NCBI RefSeq assembly: GCF_014648475.1
Contig: NZ_BMRE01000025.1
Location: 1 to 64,000 of the forward strand
Length of the DNA stretch: 64,000 nucleotides
Direction: 5' to 3'
Source: Lentzea flava
GTDB lineage: Bacteria; Actinomycetota; Actinomycetes; Mycobacteriales; Pseudonocardiaceae
Made by a program: the position numbers and the translations under genes. Every line of letters begins with the position of its first letter. Within the stretch, counting starts at the first letter, position 1. The notes beneath the pieces are model-generated. The model made no database searches. It saw only the letters and a list, made by a program, of their open reading frames with translations, and was not told where the DNA came from. Shown one piece after another: positions 26,196 to 34,602 of the stretch.

Positions 26196-27719
26196 ATGCA
26201 CCGCAGGAAACTGGCGGCGACGCTGGCCGTCCTCACCGCCACGTCGCTCATCGCACCACAGGCACAGGCGAGCGCCACCCAGCAGATCCAGTGGCAGAAG
26301 TGCTTCGACACGCCGCCGCCGGGAGCGCCTCCCGGCACCGAACGGCTGGAGTGCGGCAGCTTCACCGCGCCGATGGACTGGAACCACCCGGACAACGGCA
26401 AGACCATCACCATCGCGGTCAGCAGGCTCAGGCCCAGGAACGGCACGGCGAAGAGCACCGTCTTCACCAACCCCGGCGGACCGGGCGGGCCGGGGCGCTC
26501 GATGCCGCTGATCTACCTCGACCGGCCCAAGCTCAGCGAGAACGCCGAGATCATCGGCATCGACGTGCGCGGGACCGGCGGCAGCAGCAACGTCACGTGC
26601 GGGAACGTCGACCCGGTCGGCGTGACCGATCCGCGCGACCGCAGCAAGGCCAACCTCGACGTGCTCTACGGGGCCGTCGAGCTGCAGGCGAAGTTCTGCC
26701 AGACCAAGTCCGGCGAGTTCGGCAGGTACGTCACGACCGACCAGACGGTCAAGGACCTGGACCTGCTGCGCCAGCTGCTGGGCAGGAAGAAGGTCAGCTG
26801 GCTCGGCTACTCCGGCGGCAGCTGGATGGGCGCCTACTACGCCACGTACTTCCCCAAGACGCTCGACCGGATCGTGCTCGACTCCAACGTCGAGTTCACC
26901 GGGCCGTGGCAGCCGATCTTCGACGACTGGGGCATGGGCTTCGAGCGCCGGTTCCGCGTCGACTTCCTGCCGTGGGTGGCGAAGTACGACAACGTCTACC
27001 ACCTCGGCAAGACCGGCGAGGAGGTGCGCCAGGCCTACGAACGCACGCGCGCCGAGCTGGCCCGGCAGCCCGTCACGCGACCGGAAGGCGTCTACTACCC
27101 GGTGACGCTCGACTACCTGCTGATCGGCGCGATGTACAGCAAGGCGTCCTTCGTCGATGCCGCGCAGACGTTCGCGGAGCTCGCCGGTGCGGTGCCCGCG
27201 CGGTTGACGGCGCAGGCCAGCTATCCGGACGCCCAGACCGGCACGGCGTACTCGATCGTCTGCAACGACACGCCGTTCCACGGCGGGCGCAGGTACCTCG
27301 AACGGGACGCCGAGCGTGATGGTGCGAAGTGGCCGCTCGTCGGCTACTACCAGATCATGGGGCCCTGCGCGTTCTGGGACCGGCCGAACGTGCAGCTCAA
27401 GCACCCCAACGGAATCGGCGTCGCGCCGACGTTGATGGTGCAGTCGGTGCGCGACCCTGCGACGCCGCTCGAAGGCGCGCAGAAGGCCCACCGGAACTTC
27501 CGGAACTCCGTGCTGCTCACCGTGGAGGACGAAGGCGACCACGGGATCTACGGCTTCGGCAACTCCTGCGTCGACGACATCGTCGAGCAGTACCTCGTCG
27601 ACGGCGTCACGCCCGCGAAAGACCTGAAGTGCCCAGGGGTTCCGCTGCCCGCACCCGGTGAGACCGTGCGGAACCCGCTCGCCGAGGCACGCAGGATCGC
27701 GACCCAGCTCGGTTGGTAG
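26196..27719 (+). CDS. Secreted S33 alpha/beta-hydrolase peptidase (tripeptidyl aminopeptidase-like), copy 1
   Basis: A 507-residue exported protein with a Sec signal (RRKLAATLAVLTATSLIAPQ). The mature part is an alpha/beta hydrolase of the SlpD/SlpE/Tap type: VFTNPGGPGGPG (oxyanion region), nucleophile elbow GYSGGSW (S206), Asp in SVRDPATP (about D420) and His in DEGDHGIYG (about H449) within the C-terminal TAP domain. Such enzymes release tripeptides from protein N-termini outside the cell. ATG 26196 follows a GGGGGAA. The next gene is a close paralogue 14 bp downstream. Confidence 0.88.
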   Translation: MHRRKLAATLAVLTATSLIAPQAQASATQQIQWQKCFDTPPPGAPPGTERLECGSFTAPMDWNHPDNGKTITIAVSRLRPRNGTAKSTVFTNPGGPGGPGRSMPLIYLDRPKLSENAEIIGIDVRGTGGSSNVTCGNVDPVGVTDPRDRSKANLDVLYGAVELQAKFCQTKSGEFGRYVTTDQTVKDLDLLRQLLGRKKVSWLGYSGGSWMGAYYATYFPKTLDRIVLDSNVEFTGPWQPIFDDWGMGFERRFRVDFLPWVAKYDNVYHLGKTGEEVRQAYERTRAELARQPVTRPEGVYYPVTLDYLLIGAMYSKASFVDAAQTFAELAGAVPARLTAQASYPDAQTGTAYSIVCNDTPFHGGRRYLERDAERDGAKWPLVGYYQIMGPCAFWDRPNVQLKHPNGIGVAPTLMVQSVRDPATPLEGAQKAHRNFRNSVLLTVEDEGDHGIYGFGNSCVDDIVEQYLVDGVTPAKDLKCPGVPLPAPGETVRNPLAEARRIATQLGW

Positions 27720-27733
27720 AAGAGGGGAAACCG

Positions 27734-29272
27734 ATGCAACGCAGGAAAATCGCGGCGGCGCTGGCCGTCGTGACAGCAACGTCGCTGTGGATCGTCCCGC
27801 AGGCGCAGGCCGAGAACGCCTTCGCCAAGCAGGAAATCACGTGGCAGAAGTGTTTCGACCAGGTCCCGCCCGGCTTCCCGCCCGGTGCGGAACGTCTGGA
27901 GTGCGGCCAGTTCACCACTCCGATGGACTGGAACAACCCGCACAACGGCAAGACCATCACGATCGCGGTCAGCCGCACGGTTCCGTTGAACGGCAAGGGG
28001 AAGACCGCTGTCTTCACCAATCCAGGTGGGCCCGGCGGTGAGGGCCGCACGCTGCCGCTGGCCTTCCTGAGCCGACCGAAGCTCAGCGAGAACGCCGAGA
28101 TCTACGGCATCGACGTGCGCGGCACCGGCGCCAGCAGCAACATCACCTGCGGCCTGTATGACACGCTCGGCTCGACCGACCCGCGCGACCGCAGCAAGGC
28201 CAACCTCGACCTGCTCTACCGCGGCATGGAGCTGCAGGCGAAGTTCTGCCAGACCAAGTCGGGCGAGCTCGGCCGGTACGTCACCACCGACCAGACCGTG
28301 AAGGACCTCGACCTGCTCCGGCAGGTGCTGGGGCGCAAGAAGGTCGACTGGCTCGGCTACTCCGGCGGCAGCTGGATGGGCGCCTACTACGCCACGTACT
28401 TCCCGAAGACCCTCGACAAGATCGTGCTCGACTCGAACGCCCAGTTCACCGGGCCGTGGCAGGAGGTGTTCGACGACTTCGGCATGGGCGTCGAACGGCG
28501 ATTTCGCGTCGACTTCCTCCCGTGGGCCGCGAAGTACGACAACCTCTACCACCTCGGCAAGACCGCTGAAGAGGTGCGGCAAACCTATGAGCGGACGCGC
28601 GCGAAGCTCGCCGCGCAGCCCGTCACCCTGCCGGACGGCGGCACCTACTACCCGGTCACGCTGGACGCCCTGCTCTTCCGCGGGCAGTACAGCAAGTACT
28701 CCTTCGAAGCCACCGCGCAGAAGTTCGCCGAGCTGGCGGGTGCGGTGCCGGCGCAGCTGAAGGCGCAGGCGAACTACCCGGACGCGCAGACCGCCACGCT
28801 GTACACGATCCTCTGCAACGACACGCCGTTCCAGGGCGGGCGCAGGTACCTGGAGCGCGACGCGGTGCGCGACGGGGCGAGGTGGCCGCTGTTCGGCTAC
28901 TACCAGATCATGGGCCCGTGCGCGTTCTGGGACCGCCCGAACGTGCAGCTCAAGCACCCCGACGGAATCGGTGTCGCGCCGACGTTGATGGTGCAGTCGG
29001 TGCGCGACCCTGCGACGCCGATCGAGGGCGCGCGCAAGGCCCACGCCGGGTTCGCCGGCTCACGGCTGCTGACCGTGCAGGACGAGGGTGACCACGGCAT
29101 CTACGGGATGAACAACGGCTGCGTCAACGACGTCGTCGAGCGCTACCTCGTCGACCGCGTGACGCCGTCCGCCGACCTGTCCTGTCCCGGCGTACCGCTG
29201 CCGGAGCCGGGACAGCAGCGGGCCGGGGTGCTGGAGCAGGCGCGGCAGCTGGCGGTTCAGCTCGGCTGGTGA
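27734..29272 (+). CDS. Secreted S33 peptidase (tripeptidyl aminopeptidase-like), copy 2
   Basis: A 512-residue paralogue of the preceding gene, highly similar throughout. It has a Sec signal (RRKIAAALAVVTATSLWIVP), NPGGPGGEGR, GYSGGSW (S210), SVRDPATPIEGA and DEGDHGIYGMNN. GAGGGGAAACCG precedes ATG 27734. It is arranged as a two-gene operon with copy 1. The loop after NITC (GLYDTLGSTD versus GNVDPVGVTD in copy 1) and a few other segments vary, so the two may differ in peptide preference. Its last 16 bases overlap the convergent lipoprotein gene. Confidence 0.88.
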   Translation: MQRRKIAAALAVVTATSLWIVPQAQAENAFAKQEITWQKCFDQVPPGFPPGAERLECGQFTTPMDWNNPHNGKTITIAVSRTVPLNGKGKTAVFTNPGGPGGEGRTLPLAFLSRPKLSENAEIYGIDVRGTGASSNITCGLYDTLGSTDPRDRSKANLDLLYRGMELQAKFCQTKSGELGRYVTTDQTVKDLDLLRQVLGRKKVDWLGYSGGSWMGAYYATYFPKTLDKIVLDSNAQFTGPWQEVFDDFGMGVERRFRVDFLPWAAKYDNLYHLGKTAEEVRQTYERTRAKLAAQPVTLPDGGTYYPVTLDALLFRGQYSKYSFEATAQKFAELAGAVPAQLKAQANYPDAQTATLYTILCNDTPFQGGRRYLERDAVRDGARWPLFGYYQIMGPCAFWDRPNVQLKHPDGIGVAPTLMVQSVRDPATPIEGARKAHAGFAGSRLLTVQDEGDHGIYGMNNGCVNDVVERYLVDRVTPSADLSCPGVPLPEPGQQRAGVLEQARQLAVQLGW

Positions 29273-29871
29273 ACCTCCAGCACCGCCTCGGAAAAGGTGG
29301 TGTACCAGGGACTCTCCGTGAAGCGGGGGCCGGTCTCCTCGCCCAGGTAGAGGTCGATGTGCCGGCTCCCGCCGAGTCCAGGGGTGAACTCGTCGGTGAT
29401 CTCCCACGACGACGCCGCGAGCTTCTGGCACACGGCGAAGTCGACGTTCGCGCCCTCCTGCGTCTGTCCACAAGAGACGATCTTGATGCGCGAACCCTGC
29501 CGCAGACCGTCCGCGGCCGCGGAGACGAACGGCTTCAGGGGCTTGCCGAACGCGTCCCGCGGGGCGTCGTCCAGCCAGTAGCCCTTGTCGTGGGACCAGT
29601 TGAGGTACCGGCCGGAGGCGGTCCGGCCGGTACCTTCGTCCTTCACCGCCTTCGCGAACGACTGCGGGAACGTGCCGAGCAGCTCGTTGCCGTGCTCGCA
29701 GTCGATGACCGGGCACCCGCGCACGGGCACCGTCGGTCCACTGTGGAACTTCTCGACCGCCGTGTAGTAGACGGTGACCTGCCAGCCCTCGTCGGTGCCA
29801 CCGGAGGTGGGCGGGCCGACCTGACCTGCGGAACAGCCGGCCAGGATCAGCACCGCCCACAACCAGCGCAC
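29257..29871 (-). CDS. Lipoprotein with 3D/double-psi-barrel-like domain
   Basis: A 204-residue protein with lipobox LILAGCSAG (Cys about residue 13). The region TGRTASGRYLNWSHDKGYWLD ... GLRQGSRIKIVSCG resembles 3D-domain or RlpA-like barrels found in peptidoglycan-active proteins, but I cannot confirm the catalytic aspartates. Five or so other cysteines could form disulphides. GTG 29871. It lies 12 bp downstream of the DUF2334 gene on the same strand and so may belong to the exopolysaccharide operon. Function uncertain. Confidence 0.6.
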   Translation of the reverse strand: MRWLWAVLILAGCSAGQVGPPTSGGTDEGWQVTVYYTAVEKFHSGPTVPVRGCPVIDCEHGNELLGTFPQSFAKAVKDEGTGRTASGRYLNWSHDKGYWLDDAPRDAFGKPLKPFVSAAADGLRQGSRIKIVSCGQTQEGANVDFAVCQKLAASSWEITDEFTPGLGGSRHIDLYLGEETGPRFTESPWYTTFSEAVLEVHQPS

Positions 29872-29883
29872 GCCAACCTCCTG

Positions 29884-31686
29884 TCAGCCCGCCATCACGG
29901 TACCGACGGACACGAACGTGTAGCCCGCGTTCTTCAGCCCGTTGACGGTGTCCCTCAGGTACCCGGTACCGAGGTACGGGTGGTAGAAGAAGCTCGCGAC
30001 ACCATCATCGACCACCTTGAGCTGTTGCGCCGTCTTGATCAGGTCGGCCGGCAGCCTGGCGGGGTGGTTGTTGAACGGTTCCGGCTCGACGTTGCCCACC
30101 GCTTCCGGCGCCACGACGGAGCCGTAGATGTCGCGGACCAGGTACGGGAAGTACTGGCCGTAGATCTTGTCGTACTGCGGCGTGCCGGTGCCGCACGCGC
30201 CGCCCGGGCAGTATCCGGCGAAGTACAGACCGCGGTCGTAGCGCTTGCCGAAGTTCTGCTGGATGACCTCGTAGTCCGCGGCCGACGCGGCGTAGTGCGG
30301 CGGCTCGAAGATCGCGGGCCTGGGGAAGCCCGCCGCCGCGAACGCCGACGTCGACGCGTTGATCCTGCTCTGCACCCACGCCGCCGAGTCACCGGGCACC
30401 GGGCCGTCGTAGATCACGCTGTTGTTGGCGTCGACGTGAGCCGTGTAGAACTCGAAGTCGTTGCCGCTGACGCCGTCGTACGGGTTGATCAGCTTCTCGA
30501 ACTGGTGCGTGTAGCCGTGCATCAGGATCGTTCCGCCGCGGTTCTGCATGTACCGCAACGCGTTGATCACGTCCGGGCGCTGCGCGAGGGTGTAGGACTC
30601 GGCCACGCCGTTGTTCTCCACGCCGTACGGGTTCTCGTACCTCGGGTACGTGGCGATGCTGAACGGGATCCGTTGCCGGTACAGGTAGTCCGCGATCGCG
30701 CGCAGCTCGGACGGGTCGGCGTCGGGGCCGACGTCCTCGATGCGCACGAGGGCCCGCTTGCGGTCGGCCATCGTCGGGTTCGAGACCTTGCTGATCAGGT
30801 CGGCGGCGGCCAGGTAGCGGTCGCCGTGGTCGACGTAGCTGAACGGGATCTCGCCGACGTAGGTCAGGTTCTTCGCCTTGGTGGCCCAGTTGATCGGGCC
30901 GTACGCCGAGCCGTTCGCCACGGCGGGCGCCGACGCGATCGCCGGGTTGGTGATCTGCGTGATCATCAGGCCGGACGGGGTCGCGAGCGAGCTGCGGCCG
31001 AGGTCGGTGTTCTCGTACCGGACCGTGGTCGCGGCGCCGAAGTCGAACTGCACCCAGTTCCAGCCGTACGTCGTGCCGAAGCTCGGCGCACGGGCGGTGA
31101 GCTGCCAGATGTTGTGCCCCATCCACAGCACGGGCTTGGTGGTCGCGAGCACGTCGTCGAGGAACGGCACCGGGATCGGCTCGTCGTAGGTCGAGCCGAT
31201 GTAGATCACGCCGGTGTAGCCGGCGATCTCACCCGCGGTGTAGCCGGCGACCGGGTGCATGACGTACGAGCTGCCGTGCGAGGCGAGGTTGCCCGCCTGC
31301 GCCGCGTACGCCTCACCCAGCCACGCCCACTGACCGGTGCTGTCGTAGAGCACCAGCGTCTTCTGCCCCGCCTTCGCGCCCGGTGCCCCACCGCCGTTCG
31401 TGCCGGCCGCGGCCGCGGACGTGGACGTGGACGTGGCTCCCAGCGACAACGACAGCGACAACGGGCCGATCGCCGTCGAGATCGGCTTGGGGTCCGTCGT
31501 GAGCTTGCCGAAGCGGGTGCTGGTCGTCGACGGCTTGGTCTGCGGCGTCGGCGGCGCGGGCAGCGCGTTGTTCACGAGCTCGCCGAGATGCGGGTCGAGC
31601 GCGAGGTCCGCCTGTGCGGCGGGCACGGAAACCATCGAGACCGCCAGTGCGACCCCGGCAGCCAGCTTGATCAGCCGACCTTTCAT
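29884..31686 (-). CDS. Secreted DUF2334 polysaccharide-deacetylase-like protein
   Basis: A 600-residue exported protein with signal peptide (LAAGVALAVSMVSVPAAQA) and a low-complexity Ser/Thr/Ala linker. A glutamine-amidotransferase-like region follows (KTLVLYDSTGQWAWLGE, YTGVIYIGSTYDEPIP). The C-terminal half is DUF2334: RALVRIEDVGPDADPSEL, PFSIATYPRYENP, GGTILMHGYTHQFE and PAIFEPPHYAAS. The D-G, H-x-x-x-H-like HGYTHQ and E-P-P-H features match NodB-fold carbohydrate deacetylases. Its start overlaps the epimerase stop (ATGA). Likely acts on an exopolysaccharide made by the neighbouring genes. Confidence 0.8.
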   Translation of the reverse strand: MKGRLIKLAAGVALAVSMVSVPAAQADLALDPHLGELVNNALPAPPTPQTKPSTTSTRFGKLTTDPKPISTAIGPLSLSLSLGATSTSTSAAAAGTNGGGAPGAKAGQKTLVLYDSTGQWAWLGEAYAAQAGNLASHGSSYVMHPVAGYTAGEIAGYTGVIYIGSTYDEPIPVPFLDDVLATTKPVLWMGHNIWQLTARAPSFGTTYGWNWVQFDFGAATTVRYENTDLGRSSLATPSGLMITQITNPAIASAPAVANGSAYGPINWATKAKNLTYVGEIPFSYVDHGDRYLAAADLISKVSNPTMADRKRALVRIEDVGPDADPSELRAIADYLYRQRIPFSIATYPRYENPYGVENNGVAESYTLAQRPDVINALRYMQNRGGTILMHGYTHQFEKLINPYDGVSGNDFEFYTAHVDANNSVIYDGPVPGDSAAWVQSRINASTSAFAAAGFPRPAIFEPPHYAASAADYEVIQQNFGKRYDRGLYFAGYCPGGACGTGTPQYDKIYGQYFPYLVRDIYGSVVAPEAVGNVEPEPFNNHPARLPADLIKTAQQLKVVDDGVASFFYHPYLGTGYLRDTVNGLKNAGYTFVSVGTVMAG

Positions 31687-32939
31687 GCGACATCCACCTC
31701 TCCCGGCATGCGCACCGTCGCGCTGCCGGCGTAAGGAGCGAACTCAACGGGTCGTTGCTGCTGCAGGCCCAGCAGCCAGGCCAATGCCTGTTCGGTGCGC
31801 ACGGACGCGAGACCGTCGCCGAACGGGTTGCCGTCGGCGGTCATCGCCTCGCGCGCGGAGGGGTTGTCGAGCAGACGGATGGTGAGTGACGTGATGCGCT
31901 CGCGGTCGGTGCCGACGAGCACGGCACAGCCCGCGTTGACGGCCTCCATCCGCTCGGTCACGTCCCTCAGCACCAGTGCGGGAACACCGAACGACGGTGC
32001 CTCCTCCTGGATGCCGCCCGAGTCGGACAACGCCAGCGTGCACTGCGCGAGCAGCCTGGCCATCTGCGCGTACGGCAGCGGGTCGGTGATCGTGACGTGG
32101 CTGATCCCGCCGAGCACGTCGAGCACCTGCCTGCGCACGGCGGGGTTCGGGTGCGCGGGGAGGACCACCTCGACGTCCGGGCGGGCCTCGACGATGTCCG
32201 CCACCGCGTGCAGCACGCGGTCGAGCGGCTCGCCCCACGACTCGCGGCGGTGCGTGGTGACCAGCACGAGCCGCGACTGTCCCGCGTGGACCCGGTTCTC
32301 GATCTCCTGCAGCCGCGCGTCCCCGTACGGCGCGCGCCGGGCGGCGACGTCGAGCACGGCGTCCACCACGGTGTTGCCGATCGTCAGGACGTTGTTGCCC
32401 TGCAACGACTCCGCGGCGAGGTGCGCGGCGGCGTCCGCCGTCGGCGCGAGGTGCAGGGACGCGAGCTGGCCGACCATCTTGCGGTTCCCCTCCTCGGGGA
32501 ACGGCGAGGTCAGGTCGTGCGAGCGCAGTCCTGCCTCCAGGTGCACGACCGGGATCTGGTGCCAGAACGCGGCGAGCGCCCCCGCGAGCGTCGTCGTCGT
32601 GTCGCCCTGGACCAGGACGGCGGCGGGCGTGCGTTCGGTGAAGAGCCGGTCGAGTTCCTCGATCAGCTGGCTCGTCAGCTCGGCCTGACCGCCCGTGACG
32701 CGGTTCAGCTTGAGCGCGACGTCCGCCACGAAGCCGAACGACTCCAGGGCCTGGTCGACCATCTCCGGGTGCTGCCCGGAGTTCACCAGCACCGGCCGGA
32801 TGCGCCCGCCGGAGAACATCGCGGCGGCGACCGGGGCCATCTTCACCGCCTCCGGTCTGGTTCCCGCGACCAGGAAAACCTCGGGAACCTCGCCCGGATA
32901 TAACTGCCGAGGGCCGGGTACCAGGGCACTTAGTCCCAT
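31683..32939 (-). CDS. wecB: UDP-N-acetylglucosamine 2-epimerase (non-hydrolysing)
   Basis: A 418-residue enzyme of the WecB/MnaA family that makes UDP-ManNAc from UDP-GlcNAc. Signatures include FLVAGTRPEAVKMAPV, VNSGQHPEMVDQAL, VLVQGDTTTTLAGALAAF, HLEAGLRSHDLTSPFPEEGN, VTTHRRESWGEPL and LSDSGGIQEEAPSFGVPALVLRD. The ATG at 32939 is preceded by AGAGG. It is the first gene of a unit with the DUF2334 protein and divergent from the GT2 gene, suggesting that a ManNAc-containing polymer is produced. In actinomycetes it could alternatively serve teichoic acid linkage-unit synthesis. Confidence 0.92.
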   Translation of the reverse strand: MGLSALVPGPRQLYPGEVPEVFLVAGTRPEAVKMAPVAAAMFSGGRIRPVLVNSGQHPEMVDQALESFGFVADVALKLNRVTGGQAELTSQLIEELDRLFTERTPAAVLVQGDTTTTLAGALAAFWHQIPVVHLEAGLRSHDLTSPFPEEGNRKMVGQLASLHLAPTADAAAHLAAESLQGNNVLTIGNTVVDAVLDVAARRAPYGDARLQEIENRVHAGQSRLVLVTTHRRESWGEPLDRVLHAVADIVEARPDVEVVLPAHPNPAVRRQVLDVLGGISHVTITDPLPYAQMARLLAQCTLALSDSGGIQEEAPSFGVPALVLRDVTERMEAVNAGCAVLVGTDRERITSLTIRLLDNPSAREAMTADGNPFGDGLASVRTEQALAWLLGLQQQRPVEFAPYAGSATVRMPGEVDVA

Positions 32940-33217
32940 CTTTTACCTCTTCGGACTCTTCAGGCACGCGCGGCGAACGTGCGCCATCACCCACAGCGAC
33001 TCGATCATCGCTGACAATCAATTAGCACCCGCCTCGCGCGGGTACCGCCATATCGGTGATTAGGTTGACGAACTTCGTGTAACGAAGCTCCATTCGTCCC
33101 CGATATGGCCGGTTGACGCTCCGCTCCACCCGCCCTAGTCTCGCCTCGAACACCAGCTCCTGGCCTTGCTGTCTGGTATCTCGCACCGGCCCAGCGCATC
33201 GTTACCAGGAGCCAGCA
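32940..33217. promoter_or_regulatory. Divergent control region with nested inverted repeats
   Basis: GCCATATCGG (33047-33056) and CCGATATGGC (33100-33109) form a perfect 10-bp inverted pair 53 bp apart, ending 3 bp before a -35 box. Between them lies CTTCGT-GTA-ACGAAG (33073-33087), a perfect 6-bp hairpin. The promoter is TTGACG (33113-33118), a 17-bp spacer and TAGTCT (33136-33141), giving a predicted start near 33148 and a leader of about 70 bases before the small ORF. The arrangement suggests a two-site operator or looping regulator controlling the GT2 gene and perhaps the epimerase. Confidence 0.55.
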
Positions 33218-33289
33218 ATGACTCAACTTCATCTCCGGTTGGCTGTTGTTGCCAGCACAACCGCTTTTGTAGACAGGTTTGTGTCATGA
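33218..33289 (+). CDS. 23-codon leader ORF coupled to the GT2 gene
   Basis: ATG 33218 follows AGGAG with a 6-base gap, a better ribosome-binding site than that of the GT2 gene itself. The ORF encodes a 23-residue hydrophobic peptide (begins MTQLHLRLAVVAST) and its TGA overlaps the GT2 ATG as ATGA. It uses codons such as CTT, GTT, TTT and GTA that are rare in this window. It may be a leader or upstream ORF whose translation governs GT2 expression, or a small membrane peptide. Confidence 0.5.
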   Translation: MTQLHLRLAVVASTTAFVDRFVS

Positions 33290-34602
33290 GCGACACGACA
33301 CAATTCGCGACGTTCATGCTCGTCCTGCTGGTGTTTTGGCCCAGTTACAACCTGGTGCTGGCGCTGTTCGTCTGGTGGCGTCCGAAACCGGGCGGATCGG
33401 AAGTACCTTCGCGGCATCCGCTGCAGTACTGGATCATCATTCCGGCGTTGAACGAGGAACGTGTCGTCGCGAACACCGTGCGTTCCGCACTGGCGCTCGA
33501 CGGCGCGCGCACACCGGTCCAGGTCGTCGTCGTGGACGACGGATCCGACGACCGCACCCCGCACGTGCTCGCCGAGATCGACGACCACCGGCTGCACGTG
33601 CTGCGCCGCAACCCGCCCGATGCCCGCAAGGGCAAGGGTGAGGCGCTGAACCACGCGTACCGGTACGTCCGCGGCATCGCGGAGGAGGCCGGCACCGTGC
33701 ACCGCACGATCGTCGGCGTGATCGACGGCGACGGCCGCGGCGAGCCCGGCATGCTGTCCGAGATCTCCGCGTACTTCGGGCAGCGCGACGTGGGCGCCGT
33801 GCAGTGTCGCGTCCGCATCCACAACCGCACCAACCTGCTGGCGTTCCTGCAGGACCTGGAGTTCAGCTGTGTCGTGGACGCGTCCCAGTCGCTGCGAGAC
33901 GTGCTCGGCACCGTCGGACTCGGCGGCAACGGCCAGTTCGTGCGGCTCTCGACGTTGCGGGAACTCGGCGACGCGCCCTGGTCCGCCTGCCTGGTCGAAG
34001 ACCTGGAACTGGGTCTGCGTGTGCACCTCTCCGGCCAGCGCATCCGCTACGCCACCCGCGCGACGATCACCCAGCAGGGCCTGATCGACGTCAACCGCCT
34101 GCTGCGGCAGCGAACCCGCTGGGGCCAGGGCAACCTCCAGTGCCTCGGCTACGTGCCGAAGCTGGTCAGAGCCAAGCACGTGGGCTCCGTCGCGCTACTT
34201 GAGTTCCTGCAGTACTTGCTGACGCCGTGGCTGGTCGCACCGATGACGTTGCTCATCACCGCGTTGGTGGGCATCAACTTCTACGCGCAGTTCAGCGGCC
34301 ACAGCATCGGCGGCATGTCCGTGAGCGGCTCGAACACCTTGCTGGCACTCGGAATCTGGCTCGTGGCACTGGTGCTGCCCGGCCTGATCTGGGGCGTCGT
34401 GCACCGGCTCAGGCACGCCGACGAACCGCTGTGGCGGTGCCTCGCGGTCGGTCTCGCCTACCCGGCGTTCCTGATCCTGGGCTCCATCTCCACGTTGCGC
34501 GCGCTGTACCGGCACTTCGCCGGGCGCAACTCGTGGGCCAAGACGGAACGGTTGGTGGAGAAGGAAGCTCCGGCCGCGAAGCCGGTGCCGCGGGTGGCCT
34601 AG
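33286..34602 (+). CDS. Processive family 2 glycosyltransferase (exopolysaccharide synthase-like)
   Basis: A 438-residue membrane enzyme. One N-terminal TM (FMLVLLVFWPSYNLVLALFVWW) precedes a GT-A domain: WIIIPALNEERVV, VVVVDDGSDD, GVIDGDGRGEPGM (DxD), a VEDLELGLRV acid and RQRTRWGQGN (Q-x-x-R-W of processive synthases). Several C-terminal TM helices follow (LLITALVGINFY, LALGIWLVALVLPGLIW). It resembles hyaluronan/cellulose/PNAG-type synthases that polymerise and extrude glycans. Preceded by the coupled leader ORF, it is divergent from wecB and the deacetylase-like gene. The polymer is unknown; a UDP-GlcNAc or ManNAc donor is inferred. Confidence 0.85.
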   Translation: MSDTTQFATFMLVLLVFWPSYNLVLALFVWWRPKPGGSEVPSRHPLQYWIIIPALNEERVVANTVRSALALDGARTPVQVVVVDDGSDDRTPHVLAEIDDHRLHVLRRNPPDARKGKGEALNHAYRYVRGIAEEAGTVHRTIVGVIDGDGRGEPGMLSEISAYFGQRDVGAVQCRVRIHNRTNLLAFLQDLEFSCVVDASQSLRDVLGTVGLGGNGQFVRLSTLRELGDAPWSACLVEDLELGLRVHLSGQRIRYATRATITQQGLIDVNRLLRQRTRWGQGNLQCLGYVPKLVRAKHVGSVALLEFLQYLLTPWLVAPMTLLITALVGINFYAQFSGHSIGGMSVSGSNTLLALGIWLVALVLPGLIWGVVHRLRHADEPLWRCLAVGLAYPAFLILGSISTLRALYRHFAGRNSWAKTERLVEKEAPAAKPVPRVA

